The notes under the pieces were generated by a model. The model saw only the letters and a list, made by a program, of their open reading frames with translations. It had not been told where the DNA came from and made no database searches. 64,000 bases of DNA from Rossellomorea sp. BNER (GTDB taxonomy: Bacteria; Bacillota; Bacilli; Bacillales; Bacillaceae_B). Positions 43,704-53,234 of this stretch are shown here, piece after piece (the stretch's first letter is position 1; every line of letters starts with the position of its first letter). A program made the position numbers and the translations under genes. The DNA is taken from positions 82,166-146,165 of the forward strand of contig JANAVG010000006.1 in assembly GCA_024213275.1 (NCBI GenBank), read 5' to 3'.

Positions 43704-43968
43704 TATCTAAAACTTTAGGCTAATTCTTCGTGATTTTTTTTAGTAAGTCGTAAACCAAGTTAATTAATCATTCTTAATACTATGATAATTGAATCGCATC
43801 GTATTCTAAAAGAGTAAACCAACTTTAATACTTCATAGAACCCCCGAATCAAGCCCCTTTTGGAAAAAGTCCCATTTCCATAGTAAAAACTCCCTTTACT
43901 CTTCGCGCATTCAAAATGTTATATTTAAATAATAGAATTTTCAGTAATCTACTATTAGGAGTTCCGAT

Positions 43969-45576
43969 ATGAAACGATTTTTACAAGTACCACTTCAAGT
44001 CAAGATATTAGGCCTTGTCATTTCACTATTATTGTTGGTCATTGGATTGTTGACATTATTATTTGCTTATATGGAAACCAATGAAGATGTAGAGCAGGCA
44101 GAAGAACTGGCATTACAGACGGCAAAGACGCTTTCTTATATGCCTGTTATTCAAGATTCTTTCCGTGAAAATAAACCATCAGAGAATCTTGCTCCGATTG
44201 CGGAACAACTAAGGGATCAGGTGGACGCTTCTTCCATCCTGATTGAGAATCGGGAAGGACTTGCCTTTGGGTATGTTGGTCAAGGTTCGGGTGAGGATGA
44301 TCCGAAAGACCGTTATCGGGCACTTGTATTCGGCAGTTATTATGTGACACGAGAAGGGAATGGGGAAGAGGAAGTTTTGAAAGGGATTGCTCCCATTATC
44401 ATTCGCTATGATCTATTCCAGAAAGTTGAAGGAACGGTCATCGTAGAATTTAAAATGAAAACGATCCGTGAGAATATGGCGAAGGATATTCGAACGATGT
44501 TGATTCTTTCTTGTTTTGTCCTTTTCCTTGGGGTCTTTGGGAGCATTATTCTTGCCCATAGTATCAGAAAGGATACATTCGGGTTAGAGCCATATCAAAT
44601 CGCTGCGTTGTATCGGGAAAGGAATGCTGTTTTTCAATCTGTAAAAGAAGGAATTGTGGCTATTAATGAACACGGAATCATTACTATGATGAATCAATCG
44701 GCGAAAGAACTATTAGGAATTACAACTCGTGTAAGAGGATTAAAAGTAGAAGATGTGATTCCTTCTAAGGGCATGCTACAAGTTTTGTACTCTACTAAAA
44801 TCCAATCAAATCTAGAACTACAGTATAACGAAAAAATGATGATTATAAATTCTCAGCCGATTATAGAAGAAGGAAAAATGGTTGGGACGGTCACGAGTTT
44901 CCGTGATCGGACAGAAATCAAAAAAATGGTAGATGCCTTGTCAGAAGTTAAACAGTATTCGGAGGATCTACGAGCACAAACCCATGAGTTTAAGAATAAG
45001 CTTTACGTTCTACTAGGTCTTATCCAGCTTGGAAAACTAAAGGAAGCGATTGAGCTCATTCAGGAAGAAACAGAGCTTCAAGAACACCACAGTCATATAT
45101 TCTTTAATAGCATTTTAGATGAAAAGGTCCAAGCTATTTTGCTTGGGAAGCTGGCCAAAGCATCGGAGAAAAAAATTCAATTTGAAATTGAGGAAGAGAG
45201 TTCATTAACTCCTCTTCCAGAACGAATTGGTCTTTCTCCACTGATTGTCATTCTAGGAAACCTCATTGATAATGCCTTTGAAGCAGCAACCGAAAGTAAT
45301 GGGAGGACCGTGTCGTTTTTTGTTACGGATATCGGGAAGGACATTATTTTCGAAGTAGCCGATAATGGGACAGGGATTCATGTAGATAACGAAGGACAGG
45401 TCTTTGATAAAGGATTTTCATCAAAAGGAGATGATCGTGGGTACGGTCTCGCGAATGTAAAGGAGGAAGTCGACCTGCTAGGGGGTTCGATTGAATGGAC
45501 ATCCAGAAAAGAAGGCGGCACTATTTTTACAGTGTTTTTACCGAAAAACTATTTGATAGAAAGGGAGAATAAGTGA
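43969..45576 (+). CDS. CitA/DcuS-type sensor histidine kinase
   Basis: A 535-residue membrane sensor. TM1 lies at about 12-34, an extracellular sensor of the CitA type follows to about 168, TM2 spans about 170-195, then a PAS domain (about 215-315; EGIVAINEHGIITMMNQSA). The SpoB-type phosphoacceptor is His339 in QTHEFKNKL, and the ATP-binding part has NLIDNAFEAA, ADNGTGI and KGFSSKGDDRGYGLANV. It overlaps the response-regulator gene by one base. Because it is next to tctCBA and a TcuA-like gene it probably senses citrate, tricarballylate or another di/tricarboxylate. Confidence 0.92.
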   Translation: MKRFLQVPLQVKILGLVISLLLLVIGLLTLLFAYMETNEDVEQAEELALQTAKTLSYMPVIQDSFRENKPSENLAPIAEQLRDQVDASSILIENREGLAFGYVGQGSGEDDPKDRYRALVFGSYYVTREGNGEEEVLKGIAPIIIRYDLFQKVEGTVIVEFKMKTIRENMAKDIRTMLILSCFVLFLGVFGSIILAHSIRKDTFGLEPYQIAALYRERNAVFQSVKEGIVAINEHGIITMMNQSAKELLGITTRVRGLKVEDVIPSKGMLQVLYSTKIQSNLELQYNEKMMIINSQPIIEEGKMVGTVTSFRDRTEIKKMVDALSEVKQYSEDLRAQTHEFKNKLYVLLGLIQLGKLKEAIELIQEETELQEHHSHIFFNSILDEKVQAILLGKLAKASEKKIQFEIEEESSLTPLPERIGLSPLIVILGNLIDNAFEAATESNGRTVSFFVTDIGKDIIFEVADNGTGIHVDNEGQVFDKGFSSKGDDRGYGLANVKEEVDLLGGSIEWTSRKEGGTIFTVFLPKNYLIERENK

Positions 45577-46253
45577 TGATCAATGTTTTAATAGCAGAGG
45601 ATGATTTCAGAGTAGCCCAAATTCATGAAGAATTCCTGGCAAAGAATAAGCAAATGAAGCTGGTAGGGAAGGCCACAAATGCAAAGGAAACCTTTCAAAA
45701 GTTAAAGGCGCATTCCGTGGATTTACTTTTACTTGATGTTTACATGCCGGATCAGCTTGGAACCGAGCTCCTACATTCGCTAAGATCTGACTATCCAGAG
45801 GTGGATATCATCATGATTACAGCAGCAAAAGAAAAGTCATTTTTAGAAAAAGCCTTGAAATATGGAATTCAAGATTACTTGATAAAACCTGTGACAATGG
45901 AGAAATTTCATGAGGCACTAGAAAATTATAGTCAAAAGAGAAGAACGCTTCATTCTGCTTCAGAAGTTGATCAGGAGGTACTTGACACGTATTTTGGCTC
46001 GAAGAAAAAAATCGCAGAAAAGAAGAATGACTTACCGCCGGGAATCGATTATTTAACACTAAACAAAATTAGCAAACTATTAGCAAATGAAACAGACGGA
46101 ATCACTTCGGAAGGGGTAGGAGAAAAAATTGGTGCGTCCAGAACAACGGCAAGAAGATATCTCGAATATCTCGTAGGAATCGATGAGGCGACAATAGAGC
46201 AGGTGTATGGAATTGTAGGAAGACCTGAAAGAAGGTACTGCCTCAAAAAATAA
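45576..46253 (+). CDS. CitB/DctR-type response regulator
   Basis: A 225-residue regulator. The receiver domain (1-120) has the acidic pair EDD near 9, the phosphorylated Asp54 in LLLLDVYMP, and the conserved ITAAKE and KPVT stretches. The C-terminal domain (about 150-225) carries a helix-turn-helix VGEKIGASRTTARRYLEYL. ATG 45576 is best spaced from AAAGGGAG; GTG 45573 is the alternative. It forms a two-component system with the preceding sensor and probably turns on the tct genes. Confidence 0.92.
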   Translation: MINVLIAEDDFRVAQIHEEFLAKNKQMKLVGKATNAKETFQKLKAHSVDLLLLDVYMPDQLGTELLHSLRSDYPEVDIIMITAAKEKSFLEKALKYGIQDYLIKPVTMEKFHEALENYSQKRRTLHSASEVDQEVLDTYFGSKKKIAEKKNDLPPGIDYLTLNKISKLLANETDGITSEGVGEKIGASRTTARRYLEYLVGIDEATIEQVYGIVGRPERRYCLKK

Positions 46254-46321
46254 ATGTAGTTTTTAGAAAATTATGAACAAAACGAACAAAACCTCTTTTA
46301 AGTTTTTAAAAGACAATATTT

Positions 46322-46335
46322 TGGAAACGTTTACA
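46322..46335 (+). promoter_or_regulatory. CcpA cre site upstream of tctC
   Basis: TGGAAACGTTTACA matches the Bacillus cre consensus TGNAARCGNWWNCA at every fixed position. It lies about 100 bases upstream of the tctC start, so catabolite repression of tri/dicarboxylate uptake is likely, as known for Bacillus citM. Confidence 0.75.
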
Positions 46336-46433
46336 TGTTGATGCCCAGCCATTAGGATGAGAATAATCGTACTTTGCCTTGATCCGAAAAGGGGATGGAA
46401 TCAAGAAGTACAAATATTAAAAAGGGGTGTACA

Positions 46434-47417
46434 TTGTTTATGAAGAAATTAGGTATACTGTTGATCGTCTTTTTTATGATGGTAGTAACTGCCTGTTCGA
46501 ACTCGGCTTCAGGTAGTAAGGAGTTTCCGTCGAAAAATATTGAAATTATTGCTCCTGCTTCTCCTGGTGGAGGATGGGATTTGACTGCACGTTCCGTTCA
46601 AAAAGTACTGAAGGATAATGAACTTGTAGATGAAAACATTAATGTGATTAATAAACCTGGCGGCGGTGGTGAGGTAGGATGGAAATACCTTGAAAGCAAA
46701 GACTCCCATTACCTAGCGATTAATTCGAGCTTGTTGTTTACGAATAACCTATTAGGGCAGAGTAAATTGACCTATGAACAATTTACCCCGATTGCAACCC
46801 TTGCAACAGAGTGGCAGGCATTAGCCGTACCAGTGGATTCAAAATACGAAACAGCTTCACAGTTACTTGATGCAATGAAAAAGGATCCCAAGTCCATCAA
46901 AATTGGCGTAGGACCAGCACTTGGGAACGATGACCATTTATCATTGGTCCAAGCGGCAAGTTCAAAAGGGATTGATCCTTCTAAGCTAGATTTCCTTGTA
47001 TATGAAGGTGGCGGTGATGTAGTAACCGCGCTTCTTGGAGGCCATGTGGACACAGTTACGACTTCCTTATCAGAGGTAAAAGAGCAGCATCTTGCGGGTA
47101 AGCTAAAAATCCTTGCTATTTCTTCAGGTAAAAGATTGGAAGATTTAAAGGATGTTCCGACTTGGAAAGAAGAAGGAGTTGACTTAGTTTTCCCTCACTG
47201 GAGAGGAATAATGGGACCACCAGATATGACGGAAGAAGAAATTGCTTACTGGGACGAAAAAATCGGGAAAATGGTGAAATCAGATGAGTGGAAGAAAATG
47301 CTCGAAAATAACGACTGGGAAGATTTTTATAAAGACAGCAAAGAAACAGAAGTGTTCATAAAAGAACAGGCTGAACTTTATGAAGAACTCGTCAACAACT
47401 CTGGATTAATGCAATAA
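46434..47417 (+). CDS. tctC: Tripartite tricarboxylate transporter binding lipoprotein (TctC)
   Basis: A 327-residue lipoprotein that binds the carboxylate outside the membrane for the TctAB permease. The lipobox VVTAC puts the modified cysteine near residue 21. The mature start NIEIIAPASPGGGWDLTAR and the later DVPTWKEEGVDLVFPHWRG are family stretches. AAAGGGGTG suits TTG 46434; ATG 46440 is the alternative start. It leads the tctC-tctB-tctA-tcuA-like operon. Confidence 0.92.
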   Translation: MFMKKLGILLIVFFMMVVTACSNSASGSKEFPSKNIEIIAPASPGGGWDLTARSVQKVLKDNELVDENINVINKPGGGGEVGWKYLESKDSHYLAINSSLLFTNNLLGQSKLTYEQFTPIATLATEWQALAVPVDSKYETASQLLDAMKKDPKSIKIGVGPALGNDDHLSLVQAASSKGIDPSKLDFLVYEGGGDVVTALLGGHVDTVTTSLSEVKEQHLAGKLKILAISSGKRLEDLKDVPTWKEEGVDLVFPHWRGIMGPPDMTEEEIAYWDEKIGKMVKSDEWKKMLENNDWEDFYKDSKETEVFIKEQAELYEELVNNSGLMQ

Positions 47418-47432
47418 AGGGAGGCTGGATTC

Positions 47433-47882
47433 ATGAAAGTCATAAAAATAGGAATGCCCGTCTTTTTAATTCTTTTAAGCTGCTCCTTTTTGATTGGGTC
47501 TATCAATTTACCTAAAGCAAATCTTGGGGATCCAAATGGTCCAATGTACTTTCCAGTCGGATTAAGCATCTTTATGATTATATTCAGTGTGGTCTATCTA
47601 TTTCAAGAGTTAAAGAGGTTACATGAAAAGAACGAGGGTATTAAAGAAATGCTTGAGGGAAGAACGCCTAAGTTAATTGGATTAACCGTTTTATATGGTG
47701 CTGTCTATGCCATGATTTTCGAACGTTTTGGATTTCTTTTCTCGACAATACTGTTCTTGGGAGCCCTTTTGTTTACTTTAAATGGACGAAAGAAATGGCT
47801 GGTTAACATACTAGTGACCGTCATCTCTTCATTCATATTGTGGTACGCATTTAGCGTATTGCTAGGAGTCAGTCTACCTTAG
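47433..47882 (+). CDS. tctB: Tripartite tricarboxylate transporter small subunit (TctB)
   Basis: A 149-residue membrane protein with four hydrophobic segments and the early NLPKANLGDPNGPMYFPVG stretch typical of TctB. GGGAGG precedes the ATG. It couples with TctA to form the membrane complex. Confidence 0.9.
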   Translation: MKVIKIGMPVFLILLSCSFLIGSINLPKANLGDPNGPMYFPVGLSIFMIIFSVVYLFQELKRLHEKNEGIKEMLEGRTPKLIGLTVLYGAVYAMIFERFGFLFSTILFLGALLFTLNGRKKWLVNILVTVISSFILWYAFSVLLGVSLP

Positions 47883-47894
47883 GAGGTTACGGGA

Positions 47895-49409
47895 ATGGAT
47901 ATGAGTAACTTTATGCAAGGCTTGATGACCGCCTTGGAGCCGATGAATATTATGTGGGTCATTATTGGGGGCTTTCTCGGAACCATCGTTGGGATGCTTC
48001 CAGGGCTAGGACCCGCAACAGCTGTTGCTGTCCTAATCCCGATTACTTTTGGAATGGAGCCTGTGAGTGCGATCATTTTGATGGCGGCGATCTATTATGG
48101 GGCCATGTATGGGGGTTCGAGAAGTTCTATTCTTATTAATACCCCTGGTGATGGCTCAGCGATCGCAGCAACATTTGATGGATATCCGATGGCCCAGAAA
48201 GGACAGGCCGGTGAGGCAATGGCAATTTCTGCGGTCGCTTCCTTTATCGGTGGGATCATGGCTGTCTTTGGTTTTATTTTTCTTGCAGAGCCCTTAGCTA
48301 CTTTCGCTTTAAAATTCGGGCCTGCTGAATACTTTCTATTAATGCTTCTCACACTTTCTGCTATTGTTTGTCTTTCTGTTGGGAAAATGACAAAAGGCTT
48401 TATCGCTATGTGTCTTGGTCTTATGCTGAGCACCGTTGGGATTGACACTCAAACCGGTGTGTACCGCTTCACATTTGGGAGTTCCCACTTAAGTGAGGGG
48501 GTCGATTTCCTTATTGTCATCATTGGGGTTTATGCCATAGGAGAAGTGCTTTATAACTATCTAAGTATTGATAAGGAAAGGAAAGAAAAGAAGAAGGTTG
48601 GCAAGATCTGGTTTACAAAGGAACAATGGAAACGATCATTTTGGCCCATTATACGTGGTGGTCCATTAGGGTTTATTATCGGAGTTTTACCTGGTGCTGG
48701 CGGAACCATTGCATCTTTAATCAGTTATTCCACAGAGAAGCAAATTTCCAAAAGGCCTGAAGAGTTTGGGAAAGGTGCAGTAGAAGGGTTAGCAGCACCA
48801 GAATCGGCAAATAATTCAGCATCTGTTGGAGCCATGATTCCGTTATTGACCATGGGGATTCCAGGGTCTGGTACAACGGCTGTCATGCTAGGGGCACTTG
48901 TGATGCTAGGACTAAAACCAGGACCACTTCTGTTTGAAAATGATCCGAATACAGTCTGGACATTAATTAACAGTATGTTTGTCGGAAATATTGTTTTAAT
49001 CATTATCAATATTCTTCTTGTCGGTCTCTTAGTAAAAATATTAGATACACCGGCAAAAGTGCTATACCCAATTATTGTGATATTAGCGTTTATAGGTACG
49101 TACACGTTAAGTTATAGTGCTATCGACTTCTTTCTGCTTTTATTATTCGGAATATTCGGTCTCTTTATGAAGGTATTAGACTTCCCAATCGCTCCTTTAG
49201 TATTAGCGTTGATCGTGGGGGGAGATATGGAGCAAAACTTCAGGAAGGCTGTTCTTTCCTCTGATGGGAGTCTCTCGATATTTTTTGCTACACCGATTTC
49301 AATAAGTTTAACCGTGTTAACGATTATTTCGCTTTTCTATCCATTGCTTATAAAAGCTCTAAATAAAAGAAAAATAGATACGAAGCCACCGATTGACGGA
49401 AGTATGTAA
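47895..49409 (+). CDS. tctA: Tripartite tricarboxylate transporter large permease (TctA)
   Basis: A 504-residue permease with about twelve hydrophobic segments, the driving subunit of secondary, cation-coupled uptake. Repeated half motifs are GTIVGMLPGLGPATAVAV in the first half and GFIIGVLPGAGGTIASL in the second; YGGSRSSILINTPGDGSAIA and PLLTMGIPGSGTTAVMLGA are the matching loops. AGGAGG precedes the ATG. Confidence 0.95.
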   Translation: MDMSNFMQGLMTALEPMNIMWVIIGGFLGTIVGMLPGLGPATAVAVLIPITFGMEPVSAIILMAAIYYGAMYGGSRSSILINTPGDGSAIAATFDGYPMAQKGQAGEAMAISAVASFIGGIMAVFGFIFLAEPLATFALKFGPAEYFLLMLLTLSAIVCLSVGKMTKGFIAMCLGLMLSTVGIDTQTGVYRFTFGSSHLSEGVDFLIVIIGVYAIGEVLYNYLSIDKERKEKKKVGKIWFTKEQWKRSFWPIIRGGPLGFIIGVLPGAGGTIASLISYSTEKQISKRPEEFGKGAVEGLAAPESANNSASVGAMIPLLTMGIPGSGTTAVMLGALVMLGLKPGPLLFENDPNTVWTLINSMFVGNIVLIIINILLVGLLVKILDTPAKVLYPIIVILAFIGTYTLSYSAIDFFLLLLFGIFGLFMKVLDFPIAPLVLALIVGGDMEQNFRKAVLSSDGSLSIFFATPISISLTVLTIISLFYPLLIKALNKRKIDTKPPIDGSM

Positions 49410-49434
49410 ATCACAATCAAAGGAGAAAAAGTAT

Positions 49435-50934
49435 ATGTCTGATTTTAAATATGATGTTGTTGTAGTAGGTGCTGGAAATGCTGCCCTTTGTGCCGCCATT
49501 TCTGCAAGAGAAGAGGGAGCAAGGGTATTGGTCCTTGAAAAGGGACCAGAACACAAACGCGGAGGAAACTCATTCTTTACTGATGGAGCAATCCGGGTGG
49601 CCTATCATCATTTAGAAGACATTCGCAAAGTAATGCCAGAGCTTACAGATGAAGAGGCTGCTAATATCGTTATGCCTGAATATGGAGAAGAGGACTATCT
49701 TCAGGACATTATGCGAGTAACAGAAGGAAAAAGTGGTCCAGAACTAGCGAACCAATTAGTCAATCGTTCATTTGAGACGCTCGTATGGATGAAAGGCCAT
49801 GGGGTAAAATTCGAACTCAACTATGATAACCAGTCATTTGAAAAGGAGGGCAAACGTGAATTCTGGGGAGGGCTCCCAGTAAAGACGGAAAACAAAGGCG
49901 TTGGCTTAATGAAGCAATTGTTTTCTCGAGCAGAAGAGCTTGGAATTGATGTTTGGTATGAGGCTGCTGCAGTGGAACTGTTAAGTGTAGACGGCGACGT
50001 GAACGGCGTTGTTGTAGAACAAAATGGTAGAAAAATCATTGTTTATGCATCAGGTGTCGTACTAGCTTGCGGAAGCTTTGAAGCCAATAAACAACAACGA
50101 AGTCAATATATTGGGGAAGAATGGGAAGCGGCGATTGTTCGCGGAACTGAATATAATACTGGAGACGGCATAAAGATGGCGTTAGCAGCAGGGGCACAGA
50201 AACATGGAGAATGGTCTGGCTGTCATTCCATTGGAACCGATTATAATGCCCCAAAGGTTGGCGATTTCACAAAACCTGGAGACATCTTTAAGAAGCATTC
50301 TTATCCATTGAGTATCATGCTTAATAAAGAAGGTAAGCGCTTTGTAGATGAAGGAGCCGACTTCCGAAATTATACGTATGCCAAATATGGACGTGAAATC
50401 CTGAAACAACCTGGCCATGTGGCCTATCAAATTTATGACTCACAAGTTCGTCCATTACTGCGAAAAGAGTACGACTTAGAAGAAGCGACTTATTATAAAG
50501 CGGAAACCTTAGAAGAGCTAGTAGCTTTACTTCCAGTGGACGAATTTGAATTTTTAAAGACAATTAACGAATACAATGAAGCCGTTCAAGAAGGAGACTA
50601 TCATCCTACTGAAAAAGATGGGAAAGGAACGGTGGGAATTACTCCTCCTAAAACGAACTGGGCACTAAAAATCGAAGAAGGGCCGTTCTACGCATTTCCC
50701 GTAACATGTGGAATCACCTTCTCATTTGGCGGATTACATGTGAACAACAGGGGGGAAGTACTAAATAAAGAAGGAAACCCAATTCCTGGTCTATACGCAG
50801 CAGGAGAAATGATCGGCGGAATCTTCTATCACAACTACCCAGGTGGATCCGGACTAATGTCAGGAGCAGTATTCGGAAAACTAGCAGGAGTAACAGCGGC
50901 AGCGGGACTGAACACCAACACAGTAAAGCACTAA
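49435..50934 (+). CDS. tcuA: FAD-dependent tricarballylate dehydrogenase-like flavoprotein (TcuA)
   Basis: A 499-residue flavoprotein of the fumarate reductase/succinate dehydrogenase class. The dinucleotide motif is VVVVGAGNAALCAAISA (7-23), followed by LEKGP; the late YAAGEMIGGIFYHNYPGGSG closes the FAD site. TcuA oxidises tricarballylate to cis-aconitate. The start ATG 49435 follows AAAGGAG. In enteric bacteria TcuA needs the membrane protein TcuB for electron transfer; no tcuB is present here. The coupling with TctCBA supports a tricarballylate or closely related acid, but fumarate reductase-type activity is possible. Confidence 0.87.
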   Translation: MSDFKYDVVVVGAGNAALCAAISAREEGARVLVLEKGPEHKRGGNSFFTDGAIRVAYHHLEDIRKVMPELTDEEAANIVMPEYGEEDYLQDIMRVTEGKSGPELANQLVNRSFETLVWMKGHGVKFELNYDNQSFEKEGKREFWGGLPVKTENKGVGLMKQLFSRAEELGIDVWYEAAAVELLSVDGDVNGVVVEQNGRKIIVYASGVVLACGSFEANKQQRSQYIGEEWEAAIVRGTEYNTGDGIKMALAAGAQKHGEWSGCHSIGTDYNAPKVGDFTKPGDIFKKHSYPLSIMLNKEGKRFVDEGADFRNYTYAKYGREILKQPGHVAYQIYDSQVRPLLRKEYDLEEATYYKAETLEELVALLPVDEFEFLKTINEYNEAVQEGDYHPTEKDGKGTVGITPPKTNWALKIEEGPFYAFPVTCGITFSFGGLHVNNRGEVLNKEGNPIPGLYAAGEMIGGIFYHNYPGGSGLMSGAVFGKLAGVTAAAGLNTNTVKH

Positions 50935-50942
50935 CGCACCCG

Positions 50943-51016
50943 GGGACGGTTCTCGACCGCGGTAATGCGTTAAACCACTGCGGGACGGTTCTCGATTGCG
51001 GTGATGTGTTAAAGAG
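50943..51016. repeat. Short tandem repeat with 39-bp period
   Basis: GGGACGGTTCTCGACCGCGG at 50943 recurs as GGGACGGTTCTCGATTGCGG at 50982. Both are followed by TAATGCGTTAAA-like bases. Such GGGACGGTTCT words are common between Bacillus genes. It lies right after the flavoprotein gene. Confidence 0.75.
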
Positions 51017-51035
51017 GATAGGTTTAGGAAAATGA

Positions 51036-51066
51036 CAAAAGTCACCTTTCGTTTGGTGGCTTTTTC
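51036..51066 (+). terminator. Terminator of the tct/tcu operon
   Basis: GTCACC pairs with GGTGGC (one G-T pair) and AAA/TTT extend the stem; TTTTT follows. Confidence 0.7.
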
Positions 51067-51110
51067 ATATTCAGATTGCTTCAGAGGATTCTGTGATAGG
51101 AGTTTAGAAA

Positions 51111-52477
51111 ATGAACAATAAAAGAATGTTACTAGGTTTTTCACTATTATTGTACTTATTGTTTTTTTTACCTTGTTTTGACTGGGATGTTAGATGGAAA
51201 GCTGTCATTGCGCTTATCATAATCCAAATTTTATGGATTGGAAGAGTCTTCCCATTGGCATTTAGCTCTTTATTATTAATATTAATTCTTTCTTTTCATT
51301 TCTTTAGCTATGATGAGACTTTGCGATATTTTAGTTCAGGAATCGTCTGGTTGCTATTCTCGACTTTATCCTATCGAAGTCTTTCATTGAGACCGGACTT
51401 GCGAGCCGAGTCTCCCTTTTAATATTGAAGCTCTCGGGCGGGTCGGGAAAGGCACTGATTCTCATTTCTTTTCTCCTGATGATAGTGCTATCCATTCTTA
51501 TACCATCTAATGTCGGTAAGGCAAGTTTAGTTTCTTCTGTATTAGACAGTCTAGTTAAAAGTTTAAAGCGGCTAGGGGAGGTTCATAAGCTAGCAAAATC
51601 CTTATTTATCGGCATTGCCTACTTGGCAGCCATCTCCGGAGTATTTGTAGCAACCGGTGCAAGTTCCACTATCTATACGTTCGGAATTCTATCAGAAATA
51701 TCCCCTGAAATCGGTTATCTAAAATGGCTTATTCTTTTTGGGGTTCCAATCTTATTGTATATTCTGCTGCTTTGGATTATTTTTTTGCTGACTTTCCCAC
51801 CAGAAAAGATAGATAAAAAGCTACTATTAAATTTTATCGATGAAAAGATTAATGAGCTGGGAAAATTAAGTATGAGAGAAAAGAAGTTAATGATTATAAC
51901 AGGGTTCACATTATTATTATGGATTACACAAAACCTGCATGGATACTCTATTCCCCAGATAGGTTTATTAGGAGCATGTCTGACGATATTACCCTATATA
52001 GGAATATGGGATTGGGATCAAGCAAGAAAATCAATAGACTGGGACATGATGCTGTTTTTCGCATCTACATTAATGGTTTCTGGGATGCTGGTGAAAACCG
52101 GAACGATCGATTGGATGGCTGGTGTTTTAAACACTCATCTTTCGACCCAATCCACATGGCTGGTTATACTCATACTTGTGATTTTTACGGCTATTCTTAG
52201 AATCGTTTTTGTTAATATTCTAGGGTTTTTGACAATCATGCTTCCGCTCGCCGTCACTATAGGAGAAACGATGTCTGATGTTTCCCCATTATCAATCGCA
52301 ATGCCCGTCTTTCTTGCAGGTGTTCCGGGTTTCTTTCTTGTCACTCAATCTCCTGTTCATCTGATTAGCCATACTTATGGCTATTTTAGTGATAGGGATC
52401 TATTTCATGTTGGAGTTTATTCTTCCTTTTTATGGATTGTTGTTATTCTTTTTTCGGTATTTTTTTGGTGGGGTTAG
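51111..52477 (+). pseudogene. SLC13/DASS-family anion permease, frameshifted
   Basis: One gene split in two open frames. The first (51111-51422) starts after AGGAG and runs as a normal SLC13-type membrane protein until FSSGIVWLLFST; the second carries on as SFIETGLASRVSLLILKLSG in the +1 frame and continues to 52477. Removing one missing T in ACTTTATCC at 51364-51370 joins them into about 455 residues. Late family stretches include SIDWDMMLFFASTLMVSG and GVPGFFLVTQSPVHL. A single-base deletion is either a true inactivating mutation or a sequencing error. It may have moved di/tricarboxylates, like the neighbours. Confidence 0.85.
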
Positions 52478-52552
52478 TAGGGGTGTGCCTAATTATTAAA
52501 CAGTGAGTTAGGAGTGAATTTATGTAAAAAGTATTTTGTTGGAATCTAATGA

Positions 52553-52960
52553 ATGGAAGAAACATTAAAACAAATTTTGGTTGAAATGAAAACAATGAAT
52601 CATCGTTTAGATGGAATGGACAAACGTTTTGATAAAGTGGATAGCCGATTAGACGGAATGGATTCACGATTTGATAAAATGGACCAACGATTTGATAAAG
52701 TGGATATTCGCTTAGACGGAGTGGACTCACGATTTGATAAAGTGGATAAACGTTTTGACGGTGTAGATAGCCGATTAGATTGCTTAGAATTAGGTCAAAA
52801 ACGCTTAGAGGAGGGTCAAGCTAAACTACAGAAGAACCTTGTTGAGAGTCTTGGAGCATATACAGAGAAAATAGTTGATCATGTAGATGTTAAAACTGAA
52901 GTTCTGAATAAGCGTGTGTTTACAGTAGAAACGGACATTCAACGACTAACTAGACAATAA
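52553..52960 (+). CDS. Coiled-coil protein with seven-residue repeats
   Basis: A 135-residue soluble, acidic and highly helical protein. Residues 15-75 are built of heptads such as DKRFDKV, DSRLDGM and DSRFDKM, an alternating F/L, V/M pattern that makes a trimer- or dimer-forming coiled coil. The N-terminus MEETLKQILVEMKTMN is like that of the gene at 54831, so they are paralogues. The ribosome site before this ATG is weak; a strong AGGAGTG is found before an ATG-TAA 31 bases upstream. No catalytic motif is seen; role unknown. Confidence 0.75.
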   Translation: MEETLKQILVEMKTMNHRLDGMDKRFDKVDSRLDGMDSRFDKMDQRFDKVDIRLDGVDSRFDKVDKRFDGVDSRLDCLELGQKRLEEGQAKLQKNLVESLGAYTEKIVDHVDVKTEVLNKRVFTVETDIQRLTRQ

Positions 52961-53234
52961 AGTCTTATACTATTACATGTTTTGCAATCTCAGTGATCAT
53001 AAAAAGGTAAGTAAAGAACATATAGAGTATAGGGAGACAGTTACTAATTGTTAATAGTTGACAGAAGAGATAAAAGCAATTAGTATAAAGGTGTAGGAAC
53101 AAACGTTCTGGTAAGGGCGCTGAAAACAAGCTTGTTGACTCCATCAAAACTTACAATTACTTTCGAAAATCGATCCTATGTGTTATAGATCATTTGTCAA
53201 GAATCCTATTAAGTACGAAAAAGGGGTGTTTATT
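52961..53234. other. Spacer before the ComM/YifB gene
   Basis: About 270 AT-rich bases with no gene. AAAAAGGGGTG stands as ribosome site at the right end. No terminator-like hairpin was evident. Confidence 0.4.
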
